Assembly (NCBI GenBank): GCA_045594425.1
Contig: JAZNYK010000007.1
Coordinates: 124,001-188,000 of the forward strand
Direction: 5' to 3'
Length of the DNA stretch: 64,000 nucleotides
DNA from: RGIG1681 sp045594425
GTDB lineage: Bacteria > Bacillota > Clostridia > Christensenellales > UBA1242
A program made the translations under genes and the position numbers. Positions 7,626-17,800 of this stretch are shown piece after piece. Position 1 is the stretch's first letter; each line of letters starts with the position of its first letter. The notes beneath the pieces are model-generated. The model made no database searches. It worked only from the letters and a program-made list of their open reading frames with translations, and was not told the origin of the DNA.

Positions 7626-8518
7626 TATTTACCCTCCTTCTTCTGTCTATCGTAAACCTTTTCAACTTTTGTTTCTTTTGAGAATTTAAGACGTCTATTT
7701 TTCTTTTTCTTCTTTGGAACTGAACTTGCAGTTGTTTCTTGTGTTTCTTCAGATTCTTCAACTTCAACAAGTTCATTTTCGCTTTCTTTTTCTTTGATTT
7801 CTTCAATTTTTTCACCATCAATTTTGTTGGTGTTAATTTCAGAAATAAGCAATTTTTGTCTTCTTAAATTATCATATTGGAACACTTTTTCATTTCTAAT
7901 CTTTTTAACAAACTTTTGATAAGTGATTTTCTTTTCATCAAGTTTCTTTGTAACAAATCTGAAAATGTATTCTGAAACAAAACAAAGTAATCCAAGCCAC
8001 AAAAGTTCAAATGTAATTGAATCGAAAAATTCATAGCCATTATACTTAAAGATTTTCTTGTCAAAAATTGTGCCGTATGCCAAAAATTCTTTGACAATTG
8101 CAAACAATAAAGTGATTATAATATAAACCAAAACAGTTCTAATCAAACTGATAAAGAAGTTTTTTGTCAATGCTTTGCTTTCAAGATAAACAGCATCCGC
8201 ACTTAAAATAACTGTTGTTATAACCACAAAAAAACTATTATCTTGTTTTGTGAGCCCCAATATTGAATAATTTGAAACTGCATAATCAATGATTGTTACT
8301 AGAAGTGACGACAACAATGCAACAATAAAAATCTTGAGGCTATTGTTTAAGTGTCTGTTAAACACCCAACAAACAAAAGATGAAATCAAATAACAAACGC
8401 TTGTTGCAAGCACATAATACAACGCTTGATTAGCGTTAGACATAACCAACAATAGCGGACATATTGCAAGCACCACAATGTGGATAAAACTCATTTCAAC
8501 ATTAGTTCTTATATGCAT
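7625..8518 (-). CDS. rnfE: RnfE-like membrane subunit with charged C-terminal extension
   Basis: 297 residues. About residues 10-200 form six membrane helices like RnfE/NqrD. The first half-helix keeps its cysteine (LAICPLLLV, Cys20), but the second conserved cysteine (family VNCxILG) reads TTVILS at 101-106. Residues from about 200 to the end form a highly charged Lys/Glu tail that typical RnfE (about 200 residues) lacks. The gene begins 17 bases before the rnfD stop and ends in TAATG with rnfA, so it is tightly coupled in the operon. The tail is probably cytoplasmic; its role is unknown. Confidence 0.8.
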   Translation of the reverse strand: MHIRTNVEMSFIHIVVLAICPLLLVMSNANQALYYVLATSVCYLISSFVCWVFNRHLNNSLKIFIVALLSSLLVTIIDYAVSNYSILGLTKQDNSFFVVITTVILSADAVYLESKALTKNFFISLIRTVLVYIIITLLFAIVKEFLAYGTIFDKKIFKYNGYEFFDSITFELLWLGLLCFVSEYIFRFVTKKLDEKKITYQKFVKKIRNEKVFQYDNLRRQKLLISEINTNKIDGEKIEEIKEKESENELVEVEESEETQETTASSVPKKKKKNRRLKFSKETKVEKVYDRQKKEGK

Positions 8519-9434
8519 TTCTAAATCCTCCTAAAGAGAGTGGTTTCCACATAAAGTATCTGTCCATAAATGGAACAAGTGTGTTTACAATAAGAGCAAC
8601 GAAAAATACTGTGTTTTCACCAAGCGTTCCTATCTTCCAGAAAATGGCTGACAACGCACCAAATAACACAGAATAAACAACTTTGCCAATGAATGTGTTT
8701 GGTGATGTGTTTGGGTCGGTCATCATAAACACGCTAACAAATATAAATGACCCAGAAAATAGATTAATAACAGTTGTTTCCAAACTATTAAGCATTAATC
8801 CAACAACAAAGTATGTTAAAATTGAAATAATTGGAATTTTTAAATCTAGAACACTTGTGTATGCCAAAACAATTGCGCAAACAACAATAACAGCAATGCA
8901 AGTGGTTCCAATTCCACCAACACCCCTGCCAAAAATCAAGTCTGAAATAGAATTTGCTCCGCCAAGTGCAACAGAAATATATTCCTCACCATTTAATGTG
9001 AGTTTATATAGTTCAGAAGCAAAGCCTGTTGAAACAACACCAGCAAAACATCTTCCAACAAGTGCTGGATTAAACTTGTTTCTTCCAAGACCACCAAATG
9101 CCATTTTCACAATAAAAATTGAAACAAATGCTGATGCAATCACAATGTAAAATGGTGCTTTATATGGCATGGTTAACGCCAAAATTAAAGCGGTTACAAA
9201 AAATGACAAGTTATCAACAGAAAATTTCTTTCTAGAAATTAAATTGAACAAACATTCAAATATAAAACATGATGCAATGCTCACCAAAATTGGAACCAAA
9301 CTTATGATTCCAAAAAACATAACACCATAAATCGCAGGAACCATCAAAGCAATCGACAAATACAAAAACATTTTGTTAATGTCATTGTTACTGCGGATAA
9401 ATGGTGCATTTGAAACAACAAAATTACTTTCCAT
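8502..9434 (-). CDS. rnfD: RnfD-like membrane subunit without the flavin threonine
   Basis: 310 residues, the usual RnfD size, with many membrane helices and family landmarks FGGLGRNKFNPAL (about 113-125) and FMMTDPNTSP. RnfD normally carries FMN covalently on a threonine in a SGATxL-type motif; the matching place (residues 158-164, GGANSIS) has Asn161 and no usable Thr. The next block (GRGVGGIGTT) still aligns with the family, so the register is fairly sure. rnfC ends in TAATG over this start. Together with the absence of rnfG, this suggests a complex with no covalent FMN. Confidence 0.85.
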   Translation of the reverse strand: MESNFVVSNAPFIRSNNDINKMFLYLSIALMVPAIYGVMFFGIISLVPILVSIASCFIFECLFNLISRKKFSVDNLSFFVTALILALTMPYKAPFYIVIASAFVSIFIVKMAFGGLGRNKFNPALVGRCFAGVVSTGFASELYKLTLNGEEYISVALGGANSISDLIFGRGVGGIGTTCIAVIVVCAIVLAYTSVLDLKIPIISILTYFVVGLMLNSLETTVINLFSGSFIFVSVFMMTDPNTSPNTFIGKVVYSVLFGALSAIFWKIGTLGENTVFFVALIVNTLVPFMDRYFMWKPLSLGGFRNAYKN

Positions 9435-10747
9435 TATTCAGCACCCCTGTTCTTTTTATCTACATATTGAGCAGTTGCAATTCTTTGTGTTAAAAATCTC
9501 TTTGCTGGACACACATAAGAGCAACAACCACATTTTATACATGAATGAACCTTGTTTTTTGCAAGTTGGTCATAATTTTCAGTTAAATATAATTGGTCTA
9601 ACTTTTGAGGATTCAAAAGCACAGGACAAACCGAAGAGCATTTTCCACATGAAATGCATGGATATTCTTTTTTGTTTGAAAGCACATCATATTTTGTTAA
9701 AAGCAATGTGTTTGTAACGAGCGAGATTGAAATATCTCTGTTGTATTGAGCAGTTCCTGATAAAATTGAACCATCAATAAGTTGAGATTCAACCGCACCA
9801 TCTTGAATGCCAACAAAATCTAACACCTTGTCATAAGATGTTCCGCTTGGAATGATATAGTTTCCTTTTCTAACAATGTTGTCACCATCAATGGTTACAA
9901 CTTTGCTTGTTAGTGGTTTGTTAAATTCAACTGCACGACAAAAATTGTAGCATGATTCTGCATACTCAATAGAAATACCTTCATCCAAGAACGAATTTTT
10001 TTGATTAATTGTTTTCTTGCACAAAAGTTTTGCCAAAATATATGGATTGTCAAACGGATATTTATTTGGAATGAACTTAATTTTAAAGTCGTAATTCTTT
10101 TTTGTATCTTGAATATGCTTTTTAAGTTTGTTTGCAAGTTTGTAGTTTGCTTCAGTAAACACAAATGTGATTGTTGATGCGCTTGTGATGTTCATGAAAT
10201 ATTTTGCACCATTAACAACTTCTTCCATTCGATATTCAGTTAATGTTTGGTTGATTGAATTGTTTGGGTCAGTGCTGTCAAGCAAAACAATCAAGGTTTT
10301 GTAAGACCTTGCACCAACGTAAGCATATTTTAAGTATGTTGGCATACCAGAAATTGTATCGATAATACCCGCTTCTTTTAAACGATTAATCAAACTAACG
10401 TCATTAATTGATTCAATTGCTGGCAAATCTTCAACATCACCTTTGTTGTCATTCATGATTAAAACGTGTTTTGAATAATCTCCATAAGAGTTCATTTTTT
10501 CAAAAATATTCAAAACCTTTCCGCTTACAGGAGAAAAAATGTTGATACCAAATTTCCCAGAAGGCTTTGCTATCAAAGACCCTTGTTTAACAGTATCACC
10601 AATGTGAACAACTGGTTCAGACTCTGCAATAGATTTAACTTTTAATGGAACATTATAAAAATCCACTGGGCGCATTTGAACAATGTCAACACCAATGCTC
10701 ATCTTTTTTACATATGGATAAATCCCTCTAAAACTAATCAATCCCAC
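9434..10747 (-). CDS. rnfC: Rnf-type complex subunit RnfC
   Basis: 437 residues, the usual RnfC length. The N-terminal barrel-sandwich region (VHIGDTVKQGSLIA, residues 47-60) and a central SLBB-like part are present. Two ferredoxin-type 4Fe-4S motifs lie near the C-terminus (CISCGKCSSVCP from 364 and CIKCGCCSYVCP from 403). RnfC is the NADH-facing subunit. Its nucleotide/flavin region is diverged: GGAGFPTH reads ISGMPTYL (132-139) and GAECEPY reads LLDSTDPN (155-162). Translation starts at GTG (10747) behind GAGAGG. It is the first gene of the operon. A quinone- or NAD-independent role is possible. Confidence 0.85.
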   Translation of the reverse strand: MGLISFRGIYPYVKKMSIGVDIVQMRPVDFYNVPLKVKSIAESEPVVHIGDTVKQGSLIAKPSGKFGINIFSPVSGKVLNIFEKMNSYGDYSKHVLIMNDNKGDVEDLPAIESINDVSLINRLKEAGIIDTISGMPTYLKYAYVGARSYKTLIVLLDSTDPNNSINQTLTEYRMEEVVNGAKYFMNITSASTITFVFTEANYKLANKLKKHIQDTKKNYDFKIKFIPNKYPFDNPYILAKLLCKKTINQKNSFLDEGISIEYAESCYNFCRAVEFNKPLTSKVVTIDGDNIVRKGNYIIPSGTSYDKVLDFVGIQDGAVESQLIDGSILSGTAQYNRDISISLVTNTLLLTKYDVLSNKKEYPCISCGKCSSVCPVLLNPQKLDQLYLTENYDQLAKNKVHSCIKCGCCSYVCPAKRFLTQRIATAQYVDKKNRGAE

Positions 10748-10831
10748 AATAAACCTCTCTATATATACATAATATATTTTATCAAAAAAGAGATTTATTG
10801 TAAAACAAAATCAAGCCATTGCAAAAATTAC

Positions 10832-11209
10832 TCAATTTTTCTTTTTCATCAAAATTATTGTTTTTACAAAGTAAAAAATACCAACCAAAATTATAAAACT
10901 TGCAAACAGAATTTGAAGCAAATTTGAGTTCGTTTTTAAAGCAAACAAACTTGCAAAAATTGCCACCGCAGTAGATGGCACAGCAACACAAAAAAACGAC
11001 TTGAAATCAATGAGTTTATTTTTTATATAAATCACAAAACAAATAGTTGCCAAAACAACAAAGCAAACAACATTTGTAGACTGACAAATTATCTGTTCGA
11101 TTCCAAAAAACAAACTTAAAAGTGGTATTAAAAAAGTTCCACCACCCATGCCCATTCCAGCAAATATTCCAGAAAAACTTGAGATTAATATAAATAGAAA
11201 AAATCGCAT
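10832..11209 (-). CDS. half-size TauE/SafE-type permease (second gene)
   Basis: 125 residues, about half a usual TauE/SafE permease, with four hydrophobic helices. It has the family N-terminal signature SGIFAGMGMGGGTFLIPLL (about 12-30). TauE/SafE proteins export or import small anions such as sulfite, sulfonates or organic acids. The next gene upstream (11275-11655) is a second half-size copy, so the two probably form a heterodimer corresponding to one full permease. 65 bases separate them. The substrate cannot be read from the sequence. Confidence 0.75.
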   Translation of the reverse strand: MRFFLFILISSFSGIFAGMGMGGGTFLIPLLSLFFGIEQIICQSTNVVCFVVLATICFVIYIKNKLIDFKSFFCVAVPSTAVAIFASLFALKTNSNLLQILFASFIILVGIFYFVKTIILMKKKN

Positions 11210-11274
11210 TATTTTTACCCTTTTATTAATTATTTAATGCATTTTGACAATATTTTTAATGCTTTTTGCGTTTT

Positions 11275-11655
11275 TTAAAAGATTATCATACAAACACCCG
11301 CTATCACAAGCACGACTGAAAAGATTAAATCAATGATATTGTTTTTTAATTTTTTTAAAAGTTTTGTTCCAACCAAACTTCCTATCACACTGCCTATTCC
11401 GCAAAATAATATCAGCATATAATCAACCTGTTTTTTTACTATATAAATAACTGAACTTGAGATGCACATAAAAAGCACACAAGCAAGTGTTGTTGCGTGA
11501 GCAACCTTTGATTCAACCTTTTGAGTTAACCCTATCATAGGAACAAGCAACAACCCTCCGCCTGCTCCAAAAAATCCATTTATAAAACCAGACGCTAAAC
11601 CAATGCCAATAAGCAGGGCTATATTTAAAACTTTTCTTTTTAATTCATTTTTCAC
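11275..11655 (-). CDS. half-size TauE/SafE-type permease (first gene)
   Basis: 126 residues with a basic N-terminus, the TauE/SafE signature SGFINGFFGAGGGLLLVPM (about 22-40) and four hydrophobic helices. This is one half of the internally duplicated family fold. The following gene on the same strand encodes a second, different half. Both keep their Gly-rich first helix, which argues that the two were split or never fused rather than being one gene broken by a frameshift. The substrate is unknown. Confidence 0.75.
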   Translation of the reverse strand: MKNELKRKVLNIALLIGIGLASGFINGFFGAGGGLLLVPMIGLTQKVESKVAHATTLACVLFMCISSSVIYIVKKQVDYMLILFCGIGSVIGSLVGTKLLKKLKNNIIDLIFSVVLVIAGVCMIIF

Positions 11656-11843
11656 ATAATTAGTATTCTTGTTTTTGGCAATAATTATAAGTGTTATTTA
11701 TATCTTATTAGAAAAGCCAGTATTTGCCAGCAAATATCTACATTTTTGGACGGAAATTTTTCAAAGAAAAGGTTGATTTTTCTCAAGAAATATACTAAAA
11801 TTAATTTGGTTATTTTTATCAATAATTATATAGGACGGTTTAT

Positions 11844-14800
11844 ATGAACAAAATTACTAAAACTTTAAAAAGAAACAAAAAGTCAATTTTAAGCCTTGCT
11901 CTTGCATTCATCTTAACATTGTCTTTTAACTACTCACCAATAACCTTACTTTCAAATTGGGTAAAATCTGCCAGTGCTTACAAATCAAAAACACTCACAG
12001 AATATTATCCAAACACAACCACTTCAAGTGAGTCAAAAATAGGTTCGGCAAATTATCCAACAGAACTTAAAGAATATTTTGAAAAAAGTAATGCTAACTT
12101 TAACATTCTTTCTTATTATAATGAAAGATTCAGTGATATCTTCTCTGAAAATGTTCACAACTACCTTTCAAACCCTTCTGCCGGAAACGCTGAATATAGA
12201 CTTGCATATTTGAAGTTCTTGGAAGTTAAAGGAAACTACAACAATTTGTATGATTATTACGAAGAAGATTCTGTTTACATCAAAACAACCTATGGATGTG
12301 AAACATTCATTTCTTATGTTGAATATTTCATCCACAACAAAACAGAATGGTCTCTTTCATCTGACAACAACGGTGCAGTTGAAGCATTGTTCACTTCTTC
12401 TAACTATCGTTCAGAATTCTATTGTGCTCTTGCTAACTTTATGACTGATGAAATGCAAAGTGTTCAAACAATTGGTGACCTTTATGATGCACTCCCTGCA
12501 GACATTAAAGATTCTGAATTTTATGAATATAGCCATTCATACAGCCGTGTTAAAAAATATATCGATGCAATTATTGTTAAAACAGTTGCTATCTATTCTT
12601 ATGATGGAACAACTCAAAACAACAACGTTGCAGGCATTTTAGCCAACGAAGCACCTCTTACATCTTCATTCTATTATGAAGATTCTAAATATGAAATGGA
12701 AAATATTCCACTTGTTTCATATAAACAAAAATCACATACTAGCAACAATGTAACTGTTACAAAAACAGAAATCTTCTATTTTGGAAATGCTACAGAAATT
12801 CAATTTAAAGATGGATACACATCAAATAAAGATTTCTTCACTTGCACAACTTCAACTCAAGAATTGGATGAAGCACCTCTTCAATTCAGACAAATTCAAC
12901 CAGGTGAAACTGGTTATATTGATGCAGAACACAAAACATATTACAAATACTCAACCATCCCATATGCAACCACAAATGAAAAATATGACCTTTATGTTTG
13001 GGATGATTCAGTAACAGACAATGAACAAGCAACATATGATTCATTGTTCATGAATGTTATCACACAAGCAGATCTTGACGCAGACCAAGCATCTGCCGCT
13101 AACTTAAAGGCTACAACTTTCACAGATAAAAATTTGTATGACCTTTACTTCTATGTAAAAGTTCCATATTCAACTGCAACTGGTGGCGACAAATATTTTA
13201 AACTTGTTACAAGCAACTATGCAGACACCACCTTCTCTACTTTCTGTGAATTCTTTGCACCTGAAGGTGAAAGCCGTTTATACTTGAAAGTCAAAGTAAG
13301 TCAAAATTATATTGTTTATATTGACAAAACAGAAAACACAACTCTTGAAAATAATGCAACTGTTCAAGTTGATGCCGCTAAATTTAAAGACCTTAACAGC
13401 AACTATATATATAAGGTTGTAAATGTTGACTTTGAAAATGGCGTTGACCAATATGGAAACAGCATTACAAGAGAAGATTTCTTTGAAGTCACAACATCTT
13501 ATAATAACTATTACAGAACAAACTACAAACTTTACTTCAAAAAAGTTAAGTCTTATTATGAAGAAATTGTTACTGATGATAGTGCTTATCAAAAAGATGC
13601 TCAAACAAACTATATTTACGAAACATCAAAAACACCTGCTATTCCATATGAAATGAACAACAATGTTCCAAGCGAATCATATGAAATTGATGCAAATGGC
13701 AAAGTTATCTATGCTTTAACATCAGAATCATCATTCACCTATGGTGGCAAGTCTTATGAAGTTGTTTCAGAAGAAACTTTAAACAAGGCAGAAAACAGAA
13801 ACTTCTTTGTGGAAGTTCCTGATGCTGTTTATGACAAGATTTTTGATGATGCTGAACCAACAACAAAACTTTATTACAAACACACAAAAACATCTGAAAA
13901 ACAAATCTATGTTATGGACGACACAAAAGATGCTGCGTCTAATGAAGTTTATAAAAACTTAAACTATAAAGTTTTCACAACAGAAGAATATCAAACAAAT
14001 TCAAATTATAAAGATTATGTAAAGATTGAATCTGGTGATGAAAATTATAACAAAGAATTCAAACTTTATTATAAGTATGAAACCGCCTTGGATGATGAAG
14101 ACATTTATGTTCAAAATAGTCTTCGTAAAGCAAATGCTGTTTATATTATTGATGACTCACTCACATATTCAGACAAAACAGCATATTCATTAAACCTTTA
14201 CACAGTTTTAACAACTGAAGAATTTAATAAAGAATCTGATTTCTATGTTCAAATCACAGATAAAGATAGCAACTACTCTACTCTTTACACAAAATTGTAT
14301 TACAAATACAACACATCAAATGTAACAGAAAAAGTTGTTTATCTCTATTCTTCAAGTTCTAGTGACAAATATGAAACATTCTATTCTTCAGATAAAGATT
14401 ATGTTGCAAGCGACTATGAACTTGTTGAACCAACACTTGCTGATGGTTCAGTTAACCCAGACTATGTTGAAGGTTTAGACTTATTCTATAAGAAACTTCG
14501 CACAGAAACAAAAAATAGAATTAACCAAACAACATACTATTATTATAAAACATCTTCAGCAGTAACATTAACTGCTGGTGGTTATTATGCAATTTCATTC
14601 TATGTAAACACAACTGGCGATAACGTTCAAGCATCATTCTATCTAACAGATGCTAATGGAATTATTGATGATATTGCCCTTGAACACATTTCAACAAATG
14701 GCAAATGGATTAGACACGTTATGTTTATCTCTGCTGACAGCCTTAATGCTTCATCAGTTACCCTTTCAATGTATATGGGTGACAAAAAAAGCATTGCTGG

Positions 14801-17800
14801 AAACACATCAGCAACAACAATCACAGGTTCGGTTTTATATGATGATATTAAAATTATCACTATCAATGAAACTGACTATAACAAACGTGCTATTGATGAT
14901 AAAGTGTTAGAAGCAACTGAAGAACACAAAACAGGCACTGGTGACAAAGAACACACAGAAACAGTTGCTGTTGTTATTGCTAATGATGAATTTGATTTAA
15001 ACACCTATGACTACAAAACAATGAGCAATGTTGATGTTTCAGCAATTGCTGGTTCATGGGATAATATGTTTGACTTTGACAATCCAGAACTTCAAACATT
15101 TATCAATGAAACAAAACTTGCTGAAATGACATCTGATATTGATGGTTATTCAGAATACACAGACATTTGGCAATATTATATTGGTCGTGATGTTTCTGGT
15201 CAAAATAACAACAGAGATTTAATCATCAATCAAAATGCTTACATGAACAACGAACTTCTTGCTTCAATCATTAAAGAAGACACTATTGATAAAACAGTTA
15301 AACTCGATGAAGACGAAGAAGAAAAAGAAGAAGATAAGAAAGACGAAGATAAAGAGTCTGAAGACAAAGAAGAAGAAAAAGATATTGCAACTGTTCCTTC
15401 AACATTCAAGTCTGGCAACAATGTGTTGAAACTTGAAAATAAAAACAGACAACTTTCTCTTGGTATTACATCAAACTTGTTCATGATTAATCAATATGAA
15501 TATTACAAAATTACAGTTTATATCTTCTCTCCAGAAAGAGATGCTTCTGCAACTATTACATTAAACTCTGTTTTGTATACTTCAACCACACCAACCTATG
15601 GTTCATTGCTTACATCTTCTGTAACAGCAGATGCATGCCTTACAGATTATTCAACAAAACCAACCAATGAATATAGTTGGATTCCTATCACCTTCTATGT
15701 TGAAGGCAACACTTTGCATGACCAACCATGCAGTCTTGTTCTTGAAGCAGACAAAAATTCAACAGTATATTTTGACAATATCACTATTGAAAATATTTCA
15801 AGCACAGCATATGATTCAGCAAGTTCTGATTCAAACAACAACACACAAGTGTTGTCATTAACACCTTCTACATCAGTTGTATCAAAAGGAATCACAAATG
15901 GTTACTTTAACAACATCACATTGAAGGAAAACTACAAATCACCTAACTATGATTTCTATGCTCCAAAAACAGCAAAGAACTGGACAGTTAATGCAAACAA
16001 TTCTTCAAACGTTGTTGCTGGTGTTGTTCCAACAAGCAAATCATACACCTACAACACAACCGAAGATTTCTATGACAAATATAACAATAGCAACATTCCA
16101 TATACACTTGGATATAATGTTGAAAATTCTTATAACAATGTGTTTGCAATTTATGCAGCACCTCAAAAAGCCAGCCCTATTAAAGATGCTGACCCTAACT
16201 TGCTTTATGATGTAACAAACAATTACAAAATTTATTCAAGTTCTTTGAGTTTGTCTGCTTCATCTGTTTATGACATTTCATTTGATTTCCAAACAGGTTA
16301 TCAATTCAAAGGAAATCTTGTTGCAAACATCTATTATGGTTCAGTTGATTCTGCAAAGATTATCTCGACAATCAAACTTAATGCTGATGACCTTGACAAA
16401 GAAGTTTGGAACACATATCACTTCTATATTGCAACAAGCACAACTTCTGCAACAGTTTATCTTGAAATTGGTGTTGAAAATGCATCAGGAACTTGTTTCT
16501 TTAAAAATGCTGCATCTCAAACAACAACAAAATCATTAAACGAAATCAGAGATGAACTTGTTATCGATTCATCTGAAAATGTTACAGGTTCAAACAAAGA
16601 CTTGTTTGAAAAAGAAGCATTGAAAGAAGTTAAGTTGTTAGACTTCTCTACACTTTCATCTTCAATGCACAAACCAGAAAAGAATGAAGTTAGCAACACC
16701 TATGATGCTTCTGAATATTCATCACCTCTTTCAAACACAACAAAATACACTGTTGGTAAATCAGGTGTTGCAGTTGCAACATATTATGCTGAAACTGAAG
16801 TTATCACAACCTATTCTGTTGAAATTGAAAAAGTTACATATTACATCGGTTCAGTTGAAGAAGATGGCGTAACAAAATATAAATTGTTTAAATATATTGA
16901 TTGCTTGCCAGGTGATGAAGTTACTGAAATTGGCGGAAACCCTGTAACTGTTGATGGATTCAAGAAAGTTGTTGTTGGCGTTGACGACACTGCTTCTGAA
17001 TATGAATCAACATCTACTGATAAAACAAACTATTTGTATACATTTGAAAATGATGTAACATTGAATAATGTTGTTATTCCAGCAAGTGAACTTACAAACA
17101 AATATTCAGAAAATGTTTTGATTTTAGCCAATAGTTATAGCACAGACTATACACTTATGGAACCTGTTTATACATCAACACTTAGCAAAACATCTTACCT
17201 TGTTTTGAAAATTTATGCAAAAACAAGCGACTTTGATAGTAATGATTTTGGTTTGAACATCAACATTAATTCAATTTCTGTTAAATGGACAAACCTTAAC
17301 ACAACAACTATTACTGGTGATGCTGTTGATGAAAATGGATTCGTTTGTTATCAAACACTCATTAAAACTGCTGATAGCAATATCACAAGTTTTGGTGTGA
17401 AATTCTCACTTGGAAGTGAAACTTCAACCGGAAAAGGCTATGCAATTATTTCTGACATCGTTCTAGAATCATTTGCTAGCGAAGACGCCTTTAATCACTA
17501 TGTTTCAACTGTTGAAGATGATGAAACAACTGTGAAGAAATACTTTGCAAACAGTTCTTCAACATCATCAAGTGACGACAAAGATGAAGATGATGGCGTT
17601 AGCACAGGTTGGGCTACATTCTTCTACATCTTCTCTTCACTTTTGCTTGTAATTGTTCTTGTGATTGCTCTTGTGGCTGTTTACTTCAAGAAACACCCTA
17701 TCAAAACTTCTAAAAAAGTTAAAAACGAACATGAACAAGACACTGGTGTTATTCAAACAACCTCAACAAAGAAAGTTGATGCTAAAAAAGCAAAAGCAAA

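Noticed and set aside
6255..10747. Na+-translocating NADH:quinone reductase (Nqr) instead of Rnf
   Set aside because: An NqrA and an NqrF-type subunit are missing, while RnfC- and RnfB-type ferredoxin subunits are clear.
10832..11655. One TauE/SafE gene broken by a frameshift
   Set aside because: The two parts are separated by 65 bases, each has its own start codon and its own Gly-rich signature, so two separate genes are more likely.
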